This document shows, piece by piece, positions 38,695 through 46,473 of a stretch of DNA of 64,000 nt. Under the pieces are notes generated by a model. It was not told the DNA's origin. It did not search any database and saw nothing but the letters and a program-made list of their open reading frames with translations. Made by a program: the position numbers and the translations under genes. Position 1 is the first letter of the stretch; every line of letters starts with the position of its first letter. Source of the DNA: Polaribacter pacificus (GTDB taxonomy: Bacteria > Bacteroidota > Bacteroidia > Flavobacteriales > Flavobacteriaceae); assembly GCF_038024035.1 (NCBI RefSeq), contig NZ_CP150664.1:186001-250000 (forward strand), given 5' to 3'.

Positions 38695-38717
38695 AGAGAA
38701 TTCTAGGGCTTTTTTTA
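38686..38717. terminator. Bidirectional terminator shared by the thioredoxin and duplicated-protein genes
   Basis: A 10-bp stem (38686-38695 with 38702-38711; core AGCCCTAGA / TCTAGGGCT) has A residues before and T residues after. It contains the stop codon of the thioredoxin gene. The same stem recurs at 39301-39330. Confidence 0.85.
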
Positions 38718-38734
38718 AACTGTAGCAATCAACT

Positions 38735-39082
38735 TTATTTAATTTTAACGGGAACCTTGTAGATCGTCCCAGGAGCAATCCCTTTGATCATCACTTTTTT
38801 ATAATTTAATTTTCCGGTGACAAAATTATCTAATTGATCATTGTCTGATTCTACCGAGACAACCACTAGCTCATTTTTGTTGTTTAGCATTATGGCGACA
38901 TCTGCTTTAAGCACATCACTTTTTAAATCATAAGGATGATTCCCTAAGAGTTTAACAATTTTAGCTCTTAAAGCTTTCTTTGCTAATTCACCACTTGTAG
39001 GCTCAGTTGTGTTTGCAGAAATTGACGCGATTGTTGAGAAGCTGATTGTAATAATTGCAAGTGTAGTTTTAAATTTTTTCAT
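38735..39082 (-). CDS. Small secreted protein, paralogue A of a tandem pair
   Basis: The 115-residue protein has a signal peptide (about 1-23, ending ISAN) and a mature domain of about 90 residues. It aligns along its whole length with the product of 39354-39686, sharing KLLG.H.YDL, NNKNELVVVSV, KLNYKK and the closing P.K motif. The pattern of a VVVSV strand, a helix and a final strand ending in a Pro resembles the TonB C-terminal fold, but I cannot confirm it. I do not recognise a named family. Upstream DNA and terminator are duplicated along with the gene. Confidence 0.75.
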   Translation of the reverse strand: MKKFKTTLAIITISFSTIASISANTTEPTSGELAKKALRAKIVKLLGNHPYDLKSDVLKADVAIMLNNKNELVVVSVESDNDQLDNFVTGKLNYKKVMIKGIAPGTIYKVPVKIK

Positions 39083-39109
39083 GATTTATAAATTTTAATG
39101 TTATACTTA

Positions 39110-39137
39110 TAAGACGTCTAGAAAACAAAAGAGTTTC
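39110..39137 (-). promoter_or_regulatory. Conserved ECF-like promoter of paralogue A
   Basis: On the minus strand GAAACT (39137-39132) and GTCTTA (39115-39110) are 16 bases apart. The same pair with the same spacing precedes paralogue B. It does not match TAnnTTTG but looks like an extracytoplasmic-function sigma promoter. Confidence 0.45.
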
Positions 39138-39152
39138 AGTCTAAATAGATGT

Positions 39153-39178
39153 TTAACGCTTGATTAACAGGTTTTAAC
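39153..39178 (-). promoter_or_regulatory. Triple GTTAA direct repeat upstream of paralogue A
   Basis: On the minus strand GTTAA occurs three times, at 39178, 39168 and 39157 (spacing 10 and 11 bases), so the copies lie on one face of the helix. The arrangement is identical upstream of paralogue B and includes a 19-base exact match (39152-39170 and 39758-39776). It may be an activator-binding site. The rest of the 271-base gap between the paralogues (39083-39353) holds only the ECF-like promoter of A and the terminator of B; nothing else is seen. Confidence 0.5.
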
Positions 39179-39300
39179 AGATTTTGTGAGTTTCTTGTTA
39201 AATGAATCTAAAAATCCAGAATAAATAAGTTGAAGGTTCTGTTGTGGAGCACTTAACCATGGTTTTTTGTGTCAACACTTTTGGTGTATTTGGATACTAA

Positions 39301-39333
39301 AAAAGCCCTAGAGAAATTTCTAGGGCTTTTTTA
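39301..39333 (-). terminator. Terminator after paralogue B
   Basis: A 12-bp inverted repeat (39301-39312 with 39319-39330; core AGCCCTAGA / TCTAGGGCT) is nearly the same as the hairpin at 38686-38711 and sits the same distance from its gene. Confidence 0.8.
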
Positions 39334-39353
39334 AACTAATTGTATTGGTTTTA

Positions 39354-39686
39354 TTAGGTTAATTTTAAAGGGATGGTAAAGATGCTTCCTTTTGCAATTC
39401 CTTTTCCATCAATTTTTTTGTAATTTAATTTCGTAGTTACAAAAGCGATCAATGCAGCATCACTTGAATTTACAGAAACAACAACCAATTCATTTTTATT
39501 GTTAACCAAGACAGAAACTTCTGCTTCTAAGGTTTTGTTTTCTAAATCATATTGGTGATGTCCCAATAATTTTACTACTTCTGTTCTTAAGTCATCGCCA
39601 ATTGGGCTTTCAGTTTTTACTGCTGCAGAAACAATTGTTGAAACACTAAATAAGATGATTGCTAAAGTTACTTTTAAATTTTTCAT
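39354..39686 (-). CDS. Small secreted protein, paralogue B of a tandem pair
   Basis: The 110-residue protein has a signal peptide (about 1-22, ending SAAV) and a mature part homologous to the product of 38735-39082. Shared blocks include VVKLLGHHQYDLE, NNKNELVVVSV and TKLNYKK, and the protein ends IPLKLT where its partner ends VPVKIK. The two genes are offset by about 619 bases, and promoter, direct repeats, gene and terminator all keep register, showing that one segment was duplicated. Function unknown; secretion and a conserved control region suggest an envelope or stress-related role. Confidence 0.75.
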   Translation of the reverse strand: MKNLKVTLAIILFSVSTIVSAAVKTESPIGDDLRTEVVKLLGHHQYDLENKTLEAEVSVLVNNKNELVVVSVNSSDAALIAFVTTKLNYKKIDGKGIAKGSIFTIPLKLT

Positions 39687-39715
39687 GGTATACTTGTTTT
39701 TTAAAGTTATACTTC

Positions 39716-39743
39716 TAAGACTATGAAAAAGAACAATAGTTTT
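39716..39743 (-). promoter_or_regulatory. Conserved ECF-like promoter of paralogue B
   Basis: On the minus strand AAAACT (39743-39738) and GTCTTA (39721-39716) are 16 bases apart, as for paralogue A. The leader then shares AAGTATAAC with that of paralogue A. Confidence 0.45.
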
Positions 39744-39758
39744 TTTGAAAAATCGAAT

Positions 39759-39784
39759 TTAACGCTTGATTAACAGCTCTTAAC
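39759..39784 (-). promoter_or_regulatory. Triple GTTAA direct repeat upstream of paralogue B
   Basis: On the minus strand GTTAA occurs at 39784, 39774 and 39763 with spacing 10 and 11 bases, and the array lies 16 bases upstream of the ECF-like -35, exactly as for paralogue A. Confidence 0.5.
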
Positions 39785-39827
39785 ACAATTTAAGAGTTTT
39801 GTGTTAAGGAAAGTAAAAAATTAGGAG

Positions 39828-40499
39828 TTAAAAGTTTATAAACGTCATGATATTTAATTGATCTCTTCCTGAGTTTTCAAAAATTTGATTCATATACCCG
39901 GCCTCGAGTCTAACTTTTTTTGAGAGATGAACACCAATACCTGCATAAACTCTATTTCTATCAAATACAGAAGACTGGGTGTTTAGAAAAATTTCATTGT
40001 AGGCAGAAACATAGTATTTATTGCTTTCTTTTGGGCTAAAAGGAATTTGGACCCCTAAAAAATAACGAAACCGCATTTTAAAATCACTTTCTATAAATCG
40101 CTGCTCAAATCGATACCTATGATTTAATGCTACAGAGCCTATGCTTTGTTTTGAAGTAAATTGCTGAAAGATGCGATGCTCATTAACTGTGTTTTTATCT
40201 TTGGTTGCCTGTAAATAGTTTTCAGATAGAATATACCCATAACCCAAAAGTATATTGCTTTTCTGATCATTAAAGGTATAACCTAAACCAGTTCGGAGCA
40301 GTAATTGTTCTAAATCTCCTATAAAATTGTAGTTTCTATATTGTACTTCAGTGTGTAGGTTCCAGTTATTGTTTAGTTTTTTATTGCCGATGTAAACAAA
40401 CCAATTTCCTAAATCATTTTGTTGACCACTTAAAGTAAAAGGTAGCAAAAACAAAACTGCTAATGCTACCATTCTTTTTAAATCCTTTTTCAGATTCAT
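39828..40499 (-). CDS. DUF2490 outer-membrane beta-barrel protein
   Basis: The 223-residue protein has a signal peptide (about 1-25, ending LSGQ) and then the DUF2490 signature: NDLGNWFVYIGNKKLNNNWNLHTEVQYRNY followed by alternating strands and a C-terminal aromatic residue. It is probably a 10- to 12-strand barrel. It starts 10 bases after the carbonic anhydrase stop and so forms an operon with it. The family has no established function; the pairing hints at transport of bicarbonate or another small solute across the outer membrane, which is only an inference. Confidence 0.85.
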   Translation of the reverse strand: MNLKKDLKRMVALAVLFLLPFTLSGQQNDLGNWFVYIGNKKLNNNWNLHTEVQYRNYNFIGDLEQLLLRTGLGYTFNDQKSNILLGYGYILSENYLQATKDKNTVNEHRIFQQFTSKQSIGSVALNHRYRFEQRFIESDFKMRFRYFLGVQIPFSPKESNKYYVSAYNEIFLNTQSSVFDRNRVYAGIGVHLSKKVRLEAGYMNQIFENSGRDQLNIMTFINF

Positions 40500-40509
40500 T
40501 TATTTTTTT

Positions 40510-41142
40510 TTAAGATTCGTAAAAAACAACTTCTCCAGTGTGGATATTGTACATTGCTCCAACGATTTTAATTTCACCTTTCTTCTGCATCTCTGCTAAG
40601 ACATCACTTTCTTTTACGATTCTATCCATAGTCAAATGAACATTTTTTGTAGCTACATCATTTACAAAATCTAAATTAGATGAGTTTCTTAAGTTTTCAT
40701 CTTTAGGTGTTTCAACTGCGTTTACTGCAGGTTTAATTTTACCTAACATTTTGGTTAGGTTTCCTAGTTCTGCATTATCACAAGCACCTTTGATTGCTCC
40801 ACAGCTGGTATGCCCTAAAACAACAATTATTTTAGTTCCAGCAAGCTTACAGGCAAACTCCATACTACCAAGTATGTCTTCATTGACAAAATTACCAGCG
40901 ATTCGTACACTAAAAATATCTCCCAAGCCCTGATCAAAAACCAACTCAGCAGAAACTCTAGAATCAATACAGCTCAATATGGTTGCAAAAGGAAACTGTC
41001 CTTCGGCTGTATCATTGACTTGTTCTAATAGATTTCTATTGGCTTTTAAATTGTTTTGGAAACGTTGATTTCCTTCCTTAAGATACTGCAATGATTTCTC
41101 TGGAGTCATTGTCGCTTGAGTTTCTCTTGTGTGTGCTTTCAT
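40510..41142 (-). CDS. Beta-class carbonic anhydrase
   Basis: The 210-residue enzyme interconverts CO2 and bicarbonate. The zinc ligands and catalytic pair are present: Cys58, Asp60 and Arg62 in SCIDSRV, and His111 and Cys114 in GHTSCGAIKGA. No signal peptide is seen, so it should be cytoplasmic. It is the first gene of a minus-strand operon with a DUF2490 barrel protein. A divergent TetR-type regulator and a palindrome between the two promoters suggest local regulation. Confidence 0.95.
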   Translation of the reverse strand: MKAHTRETQATMTPEKSLQYLKEGNQRFQNNLKANRNLLEQVNDTAEGQFPFATILSCIDSRVSAELVFDQGLGDIFSVRIAGNFVNEDILGSMEFACKLAGTKIIVVLGHTSCGAIKGACDNAELGNLTKMLGKIKPAVNAVETPKDENLRNSSNLDFVNDVATKNVHLTMDRIVKESDVLAEMQKKGEIKIVGAMYNIHTGEVVFYES

Positions 41143-41172
41143 TTATTGTTTGTTTTTTGTTTTATTTTTTTA

Positions 41173-41180
41173 CAAATATA
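41173..41180 (-). promoter_or_regulatory. Putative carbonic anhydrase promoter, -7 element TATATTTG
   Basis: On the minus strand the bases read TATATTTG, matching TAnnTTTG, 30 bases before the carbonic anhydrase start codon. The palindrome at 41195-41213 begins 14 bases upstream of it. Confidence 0.6.
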
Positions 41181-41194
41181 GCAATACTTTTTAA

Positions 41195-41213
41195 ATGATA
41201 GTATTACTATCAT
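41195..41213. promoter_or_regulatory. Perfect palindrome, candidate TetR-type operator
   Basis: ATGATAGT-N3-ACTATCAT is a perfect 8-bp inverted repeat in the 129-base gap between the carbonic anhydrase and regulator genes. It lies between the two divergent -7 elements (14 and 20 bases away), over both expected -33 regions, so one bound dimer could control both directions. Confidence 0.6.
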
Positions 41214-41233
41214 AAAAAGTTGTTAAACTTTCA

Positions 41234-41241
41234 TATATTTG
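41234..41241 (+). promoter_or_regulatory. Putative promoter of the TetR-type regulator, -7 element TATATTTG
   Basis: TATATTTG matches TAnnTTTG and is 30 bases upstream of the regulator's ATG. Confidence 0.55.
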
Positions 41242-41271
41242 TTTTTTTAATTTTTTAAAAGAGAAATACAG

Positions 41272-41949
41272 ATGAGTATAGAAATTAAAATATCGCTAAA
41301 TGATGGCTTATACCTAAAAGAACCACAAGAGTTTGTTTTGGGGAGAAAAATTATTAAGCACAGTATTATTTTAATTGACCAAGTTGGTTTTGAGTTTTTT
41401 ACTTTTAAAAAGTTAGCTGTAGAGATAAACTCTACAGAAACTTCGATTTACCGTTATTTTGAAAACAAGCATATGTTATTGCTTTTTTTAGTCAACTGGT
41501 ATTGGCAATGGACAAGTTATTTGATTAGCATTAATACAAAAAACATTAAAGACCCTAAAGAAAAGCTTCAAATTATAATTCATTCTATTGTGTATGCAGC
41601 TCAAGAGAATCCCAATGTAGCTTATGTTAATGAAAGTAAACTCCATAATATTGTTATCTCAGAAGGAGTAAAGGCTTATCATACCAAGGAAGTAGATACT
41701 GAAAATTCTAAAGGCTTTTTTATGAGTTATAAAAACCTGGTAACCCTGGTGTCTAGTGTTATCTCAGAAGTGAACCCAACCTATAAGTATCCATATGCTT
41801 TGGCGACAAATCTATTTGAAATGTCTAACAACCATTTGTTTTATGCAAAACACTTGCCTAGGTTAACAGATGTTTCTCTTCAAAAAGATACTGTAAATGA
41901 GGTAGAAAAAATGCTTAATTATTTTGTGGACAAATTACTAGCTAGCTAG
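41272..41949 (+). CDS. TetR-family transcriptional regulator
   Basis: The 225-residue protein has a TetR-type helix-turn-helix in its first 75 residues: IDQVGFEFFTFKKLAVEINSTETSIYRYFENKHMLLL, in which the helix with SIYRYFENK is the recognition region. The C-terminal part (about 80-225) is helical and would bind an effector and dimerise. It is divergent from carbonic anhydrase with a palindrome between, so autoregulation and control of that operon are likely. Its 3' end overlaps the convergent aminotransferase by 12 bases. The effector is unknown. Confidence 0.85.
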   Translation: MSIEIKISLNDGLYLKEPQEFVLGRKIIKHSIILIDQVGFEFFTFKKLAVEINSTETSIYRYFENKHMLLLFLVNWYWQWTSYLISINTKNIKDPKEKLQIIIHSIVYAAQENPNVAYVNESKLHNIVISEGVKAYHTKEVDTENSKGFFMSYKNLVTLVSSVISEVNPTYKYPYALATNLFEMSNNHLFYAKHLPRLTDVSLQKDTVNEVEKMLNYFVDKLLAS

Positions 41950-43119
41950 TTCGTCAAGGGTTTCAATGAGTAGTTGACAACCGTCTTTGATTTCTTGATC
42001 AGAAATGGTTAGCGGTGGTGTAATTCTTAAGGCACGACCTTCAAACAACAACCAAAATAAGAGCAGTCCCTTTTCAAAACAACGCAGAATAATTTGAGTG
42101 GCCAATTCTGGAGTTTCTACCAAAACAGCTAACATCAACCCTTTTCCTCTAATTTCTTTGATAGCAGGGTGTTTTAAGTAGCTTCTATACAACGCTTCTT
42201 TTTCTAGAGCAGTTTGCATTAAAGTACTGCCGATAATTTCTTGTACGGTAGCCAAACCTGCTGCGGCAATTACAGGATGTCCTCCAAAGGTAGTAATATG
42301 TCCAAGTTTAGGCTGCTTACTCAATAGATTCATTAAATGAGTAGGAGCAATAAAAGCACCAATGGGCATTCCACCGCCTAATCCTTTTCCGGTAATGATG
42401 ATATCAGGTACTACCTTATAATTATCAAAACCCCAAAAAGTTCCGGTACGTCCAACACCTGACTGAATTTCATCTAAAATTAGAAGCGCTCCAACCTCAG
42501 TACATTTTGCTTTTACTTTTTGCAAATAATCATTGGTAGGCGCTATAAAACCAGCCCCCCCTTGGATGGTTTCTAAAATGACTGCAGCTGTGTTTTTAGT
42601 GATTTTTTCTAAATCTTTTAACTCGTTAAACTCAATAAACCTTGCCCCGGGAACAAGTGGTCTAAAAGCTTGATTTTTTTCTTCATGTCCACATACACTC
42701 ATAGCGCCTTGCGTGTTTCCATGATAGCCATTCTTAGCAGCTATAATTTCAAAACGCCCTGTACTTCTCTTGGCTAATTTTATAGCTCCTTCTGTAGCCT
42801 CTGTTCCAGAGTTGGTCAAATAGACGGCTCCATTATCAAAAGGCAAGGTACTTGTTAGAAGTTTACAAAGAGCTACTGGCGCTGCTTGAGCAAACTCTCC
42901 ATAGACCATCACGTGGGTATATTGGTCAACTTGATCCTTGATGGCTTGTGAAACTTTAGGGTGATTATGCCCTAAACTATTGGCAGACACACCCGCTACA
43001 AAATCCAAATATTGTTTTCCTTCAACATCAAAGACATAGGAGCCTTTTGCGTGAGACACCTCTAAATACAAGGGGTGAGGAGAAGTTTGAGCTTGGTATT
43101 TTATAAAATCTGAATGCAT
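41938..43119 (-). CDS. Class III PLP-dependent aminotransferase (acetylornithine/4-aminobutyrate type)
   Basis: This 393-residue fold-type I enzyme has the expected motifs: YLTNSGTEATEGAIKLAKR (PLP-phosphate binding), NGYHGNTQGAMSVCG, LILDEIQSGVGRTG with the cofactor-contacting Asp, and the Schiff-base lysine in IIITGKGLGGGMPIGAF. Members of this group include ArgD, GABA and ornithine aminotransferases; sequence alone does not fix the substrate. It ends 12 bases inside the convergent regulator gene and is 2 bases downstream of the OstA-like gene, so it is translated from that operon. Confidence 0.92.
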   Translation of the reverse strand: MHSDFIKYQAQTSPHPLYLEVSHAKGSYVFDVEGKQYLDFVAGVSANSLGHNHPKVSQAIKDQVDQYTHVMVYGEFAQAAPVALCKLLTSTLPFDNGAVYLTNSGTEATEGAIKLAKRSTGRFEIIAAKNGYHGNTQGAMSVCGHEEKNQAFRPLVPGARFIEFNELKDLEKITKNTAAVILETIQGGAGFIAPTNDYLQKVKAKCTEVGALLILDEIQSGVGRTGTFWGFDNYKVVPDIIITGKGLGGGMPIGAFIAPTHLMNLLSKQPKLGHITTFGGHPVIAAAGLATVQEIIGSTLMQTALEKEALYRSYLKHPAIKEIRGKGLMLAVLVETPELATQIILRCFEKGLLLFWLLFEGRALRITPPLTISDQEIKDGCQLLIETLDELAS

Positions 43120-43121
43120 GT

Positions 43122-44684
43122 TTACTTAGATGATGTTTGAACTTTGATACTTTTTAAAGTATCTGCAGTTTTAAAGAGATCCTCAACGCTTAATGGGCGT
43201 TCCGTTTCTCTCCATATAAAGCCTTTTAACAGCCTTCCTTGAGTAGGTAGTTTATCAGGAGGATATGATTTACCTTCTGGTTTTTTAATGTATTTTATTC
43301 TGTCAATACTATTGTCTTCACCAAGTTCAAACTCTATAGAACTGGTAATTTGTTTGGTAATTGTTTCTATATAGCCCTTATCATTTCTGTTGTAATAAAT
43401 TACTTCTGCGTTGCCATCTACAAAAAAGTATTTTAGGTTCCCTTCTTCAAAAGTACCATACATGTTTCTACCTTTTATTTGATTATAGGTAGCTGTTTTA
43501 TCTACAATACTATCTAAGGAAACAATAAATGCGTTTTTTAAGACTTTGATAGAATCTAGTTTGTTGGTTTCAGGATTGCTAATCAAGTGGATGTCATCTC
43601 CTGTAATTTGATTCTTTTTAGACCACAATACCGGGTTTTTAAACAGACGTGTTAAGCCTGTTTGTTGATTGCTGTGGATAGAATCACAAACGCCTTGCAT
43701 ATCAGATTTAAAAATTTTAACGTTGTGGTAAACCCTAAGAATTCTATTTTCTGGTTTTCCGGTAACTAACAATGTGTCACCTCGGATATACATAGAATCC
43801 TTTTCGATGGCAGTAATGGCAACTGCTTTGTCTACAATAAAGGCAGAGTCTTTAAATTGATAAAACTCAGCGTAGTTTCCTTTTGCTACAAAATTCTGAA
43901 TGGTATCTACCAGTTTTATGTTGTTGGTTGCTGATGCAAAACCTTTGAATTTATCATAATACAAGCTATCACCTTCGATAGTTCTATCTTTAAAAAATAT
44001 TTTTGAGTTTTTAACAAAGCGAGAGATTTCTAATTTGGTATCGTAAAAACCTTTCTCTGTATAGATGGTATTGTCTTTCCCTTTAATGGTAGAGGCTCCA
44101 TGCAAATAAGCATAGCCTGTATTTGTATAATAATCAAGGTGTTCAGACTCTAATTCATGCTCTGGGTTTGTAATCTTAACTCTTGTTGTTGCTGTAAATT
44201 TATTAGTTTCTAAAGAATAGGTACCAATTTTACTAGCAAGGGTATTGGTTTGGTCTTTAATGATTGCGTGATGCTTGTAAAATAATTTTTGTTGAGCTCG
44301 ATCAAAGTTTAAGGTATCTGTTTTTAAGGTCATTTTTGGATCTCTTAAAACCACATTACCATAAGAGACAGTTAGCTTTGTGTTTCCATTATAATCTACA
44401 TAATCACTGGTTTGTTTGATGGTGTCGCCTTGGTTGATCAACACGTTTCCATATGCCTTAAAAAAATTCAATTTTTCATAGTAGATTGCTCTCTTACAAG
44501 TTAGGATAGCTCCATCGAGTTCAAAAGTCACCAAGCCTTCACTGTCTTTTGTAAAAATAGTAGCTCCAGGATACTTGGCCTCATCTTTACTTAGATAGCG
44601 ACCTTGTAGGATGTTTATTTTTTTTCCTTGAGCAACAGTGCTGCTTAAGGTTGCTAAAAAAAGAATGAGGAGAATTTTTTTCAA
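43122..44684 (-). CDS. OstA-like protein (LptA/LptD-type, LPS transport)
   Basis: The 520-residue protein has a signal peptide (about 1-19, ending VAQG) and then many short beta repeats of the OstA type (AIYYEKLNFFKAYGNVLINQGDTI, VDYNGNTKLTVSYGNVVLRDP, HLDYYTNTGYAYLHGAS). These form the beta-jellyroll of LptA and the LptD N-terminal domain, which bridge lipopolysaccharide across the periplasm. The length and number of repeats fit the Bacteroidota OstA-like family. No LptD barrel region is present. The downstream aminotransferase begins 2 bases away. Confidence 0.88.
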   Translation of the reverse strand: MKKILLILFLATLSSTVAQGKKINILQGRYLSKDEAKYPGATIFTKDSEGLVTFELDGAILTCKRAIYYEKLNFFKAYGNVLINQGDTIKQTSDYVDYNGNTKLTVSYGNVVLRDPKMTLKTDTLNFDRAQQKLFYKHHAIIKDQTNTLASKIGTYSLETNKFTATTRVKITNPEHELESEHLDYYTNTGYAYLHGASTIKGKDNTIYTEKGFYDTKLEISRFVKNSKIFFKDRTIEGDSLYYDKFKGFASATNNIKLVDTIQNFVAKGNYAEFYQFKDSAFIVDKAVAITAIEKDSMYIRGDTLLVTGKPENRILRVYHNVKIFKSDMQGVCDSIHSNQQTGLTRLFKNPVLWSKKNQITGDDIHLISNPETNKLDSIKVLKNAFIVSLDSIVDKTATYNQIKGRNMYGTFEEGNLKYFFVDGNAEVIYYNRNDKGYIETITKQITSSIEFELGEDNSIDRIKYIKKPEGKSYPPDKLPTQGRLLKGFIWRETERPLSVEDLFKTADTLKSIKVQTSSK

Positions 44685-44801
44685 AGTTCTTTTTGTTTTT
44701 TACAAAAATACTAAAATATAGATGCAATGTTGTCAAAGAAAAGTGAAAGTTTTTTAAGTAAAATTAGTCGCTTTTGTTGTTTTTAAACAAGATTGAATCC
44801 G

Positions 44802-44809
44802 TAATTTTG
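44802..44809 (+). promoter_or_regulatory. Putative promoter of the decarboxylase gene, -7 element TAATTTTG
   Basis: TAATTTTG matches TAnnTTTG and lies 22 bases upstream of the ATG. Confidence 0.55.
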
Positions 44810-44831
44810 CAAAAGAATTTAATCACTACTT

Positions 44832-46265
44832 ATGAAGACTACCTTTGATTTATCGAAAGAAGAAATGAAAGCCTATGGCTATAAAATTATTGACATTTTA
44901 GCTGAGCATTTTGATACGATAGAATCAAAAAAACCGGTTTCTTCGGCAACAAGAAAAGAAATGGATGCTGTTTTTTTACAAGAGGCTCCAGACACGCCAA
45001 TGCCTGCAGACAAAGTACTTGATTTTGTGATGGAAAATGTCATTCCTTTTAGCAACCTAACGTCGCATCCTAAAATGTTTTCTTTTGTGCCAGGGCCAAG
45101 CAATTATATCAGTGCTTTAGCAGATACTTTGGCAACAGGTTTTAATATTTTTTCTGGGGGATGGATCGTTTCACCTGCAGCAGCAGAACTAGAAATTGTG
45201 ACGATGAACTGGCTTTTAAAGATGTTTCATTTTCCAGTAGCCAAAGGAGGAGGAATATTTACCAGTGGTGGCTCAATGGCAAACCTAACTGCCTTGGTAA
45301 CGGCACGAAGAATAAAATGTGGTGATGATTTTTCTAAAGCAGTTATTTATTTGTCAGATCAAGCGCATTCTTCCAATATCAAAGCCATCAGGGTTTTGGG
45401 CTTTAAAAAAGAGCAAATTAGAATTATTCCAACCGATTTAGAATTTAGAATCAGTTTTAATAAATTAAAGAATGCCATAGCAAAAGATCGTTTAGAAGGT
45501 AATCAACCCTTTTGTATTATTGCATCGGCAGGAACTACCAATACAGGAACCGTAGATCCTTTAGATACCATTGCAGATATCTGTGAAAAAGAAGATTTAT
45601 GGATGCATGTTGATGGCGCTTATGGTGGTGCAGCCATACTATCAGAAAAGGGGAGTAGAGTGTTAAGAGGTATTGAGAGAGCTGATTCATTAACAGTAGA
45701 TCCTCACAAATGGTTTTTTCAGCCCTATGAGATTGGTTGCTTGTTGGTAAAAGATGCCTCGTGGTTAAGCAATACGTTTAGTGAAAAACCAGAGTATCTT
45801 AGAGATATAGAAGGCAATGAGTCAGAAATTAATTTTTATGATTATGGAATCCAATTAACAAGACGTTTTAGAGCTCTAAAGTTTTATATGTCGATTAAAA
45901 CTTTTGGATTAAATGCTTTTAAAGAAGCCATCACCTATAATATTGATTTAGCAGAAGAGACCGAAGACATGCTTCGCAAAAGTAAAAACTGGGAAATTGT
46001 ATCGCCAGCGACTTTGGCCGTGATTAATTTTAGGTACAATCCAATAGGCATGGATTTAACTGAAAAGCAATTGGATTCCCTAAATCAACAAATATCTGCC
46101 AAAGTGATGGACTCAAAAGAAGCCTTATTGGTAACGACAGTTTTACAAAACCAGGTTGTTTTGCGCATGTGTTTGATCAACCCTAAAACTACCTTTAATG
46201 ACATTACTGAAACATTACAACAATGTCATGAGTATGCTACTGAAATATTAAAATCAGGTATTTAG
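44832..46265 (+). CDS. Group II PLP-dependent amino acid decarboxylase (aromatic-L-amino-acid type)
   Basis: The 477-residue enzyme is a group II decarboxylase like aromatic amino acid, glutamate and histidine decarboxylases. Seen are the substrate-side loop WIVSPAAAELE, TSGGSMANL (PLP-phosphate), His179 in SDQAHSS stacking on the cofactor ring, Asp261 in HVDGAYGG, and Lys293 in TVDPHKWFFQP forming the Schiff base. Length and motifs favour the aromatic group, but substrate specificity cannot be read from this alone. It is transcribed alone from its own promoter. The 208 bases after it hold the control region of the nitrite reductase cluster. Confidence 0.9.
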   Translation: MKTTFDLSKEEMKAYGYKIIDILAEHFDTIESKKPVSSATRKEMDAVFLQEAPDTPMPADKVLDFVMENVIPFSNLTSHPKMFSFVPGPSNYISALADTLATGFNIFSGGWIVSPAAAELEIVTMNWLLKMFHFPVAKGGGIFTSGGSMANLTALVTARRIKCGDDFSKAVIYLSDQAHSSNIKAIRVLGFKKEQIRIIPTDLEFRISFNKLKNAIAKDRLEGNQPFCIIASAGTTNTGTVDPLDTIADICEKEDLWMHVDGAYGGAAILSEKGSRVLRGIERADSLTVDPHKWFFQPYEIGCLLVKDASWLSNTFSEKPEYLRDIEGNESEINFYDYGIQLTRRFRALKFYMSIKTFGLNAFKEAITYNIDLAEETEDMLRKSKNWEIVSPATLAVINFRYNPIGMDLTEKQLDSLNQQISAKVMDSKEALLVTTVLQNQVVLRMCLINPKTTFNDITETLQQCHEYATEILKSGI

Positions 46266-46311
46266 GTTTTCTAGATCTTTTCTTATTTTTTTCGTTTAAT
46301 TATCTGACTAG

Positions 46312-46325
46312 ATGACAAATGTCAT
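46312..46325 (+). promoter_or_regulatory. CRP/FNR/DNR-like palindrome upstream of nirK
   Basis: ATGAC-N4-GTCAT is a 14-base palindrome resembling the TTGAC-N4-GTCAA or TTGAT-N4-ATCAA boxes of DNR/NNR/FNR regulators. Its centre is about 41 bases before the transcription start predicted from TAAATTTG at 46348-46355, the class II activator position. Confidence 0.5.
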
Positions 46326-46347
46326 GTTTTTCATTGCTTAGGGTTCG

Positions 46348-46355
46348 TAAATTTG
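46348..46355 (+). promoter_or_regulatory. Putative nirK promoter, -7 element TAAATTTG
   Basis: TAAATTTG matches TAnnTTTG. No TTTG -33 element is seen at the usual distance; its place is taken by the palindrome at 46312-46325. The predicted leader before nirK is about 115 bases and shows no other clear feature. Confidence 0.5.
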
Positions 46356-46473
46356 CTATATATAAAGGACAAATATATCCTTTATTATTAAAAGAAGACA
46401 AATTAAATGATTTTGGCAAAGAAAAGCCTCAATGTATTTTAAGATGTTAGTGCAAACTTAAAAACGAACCAAA

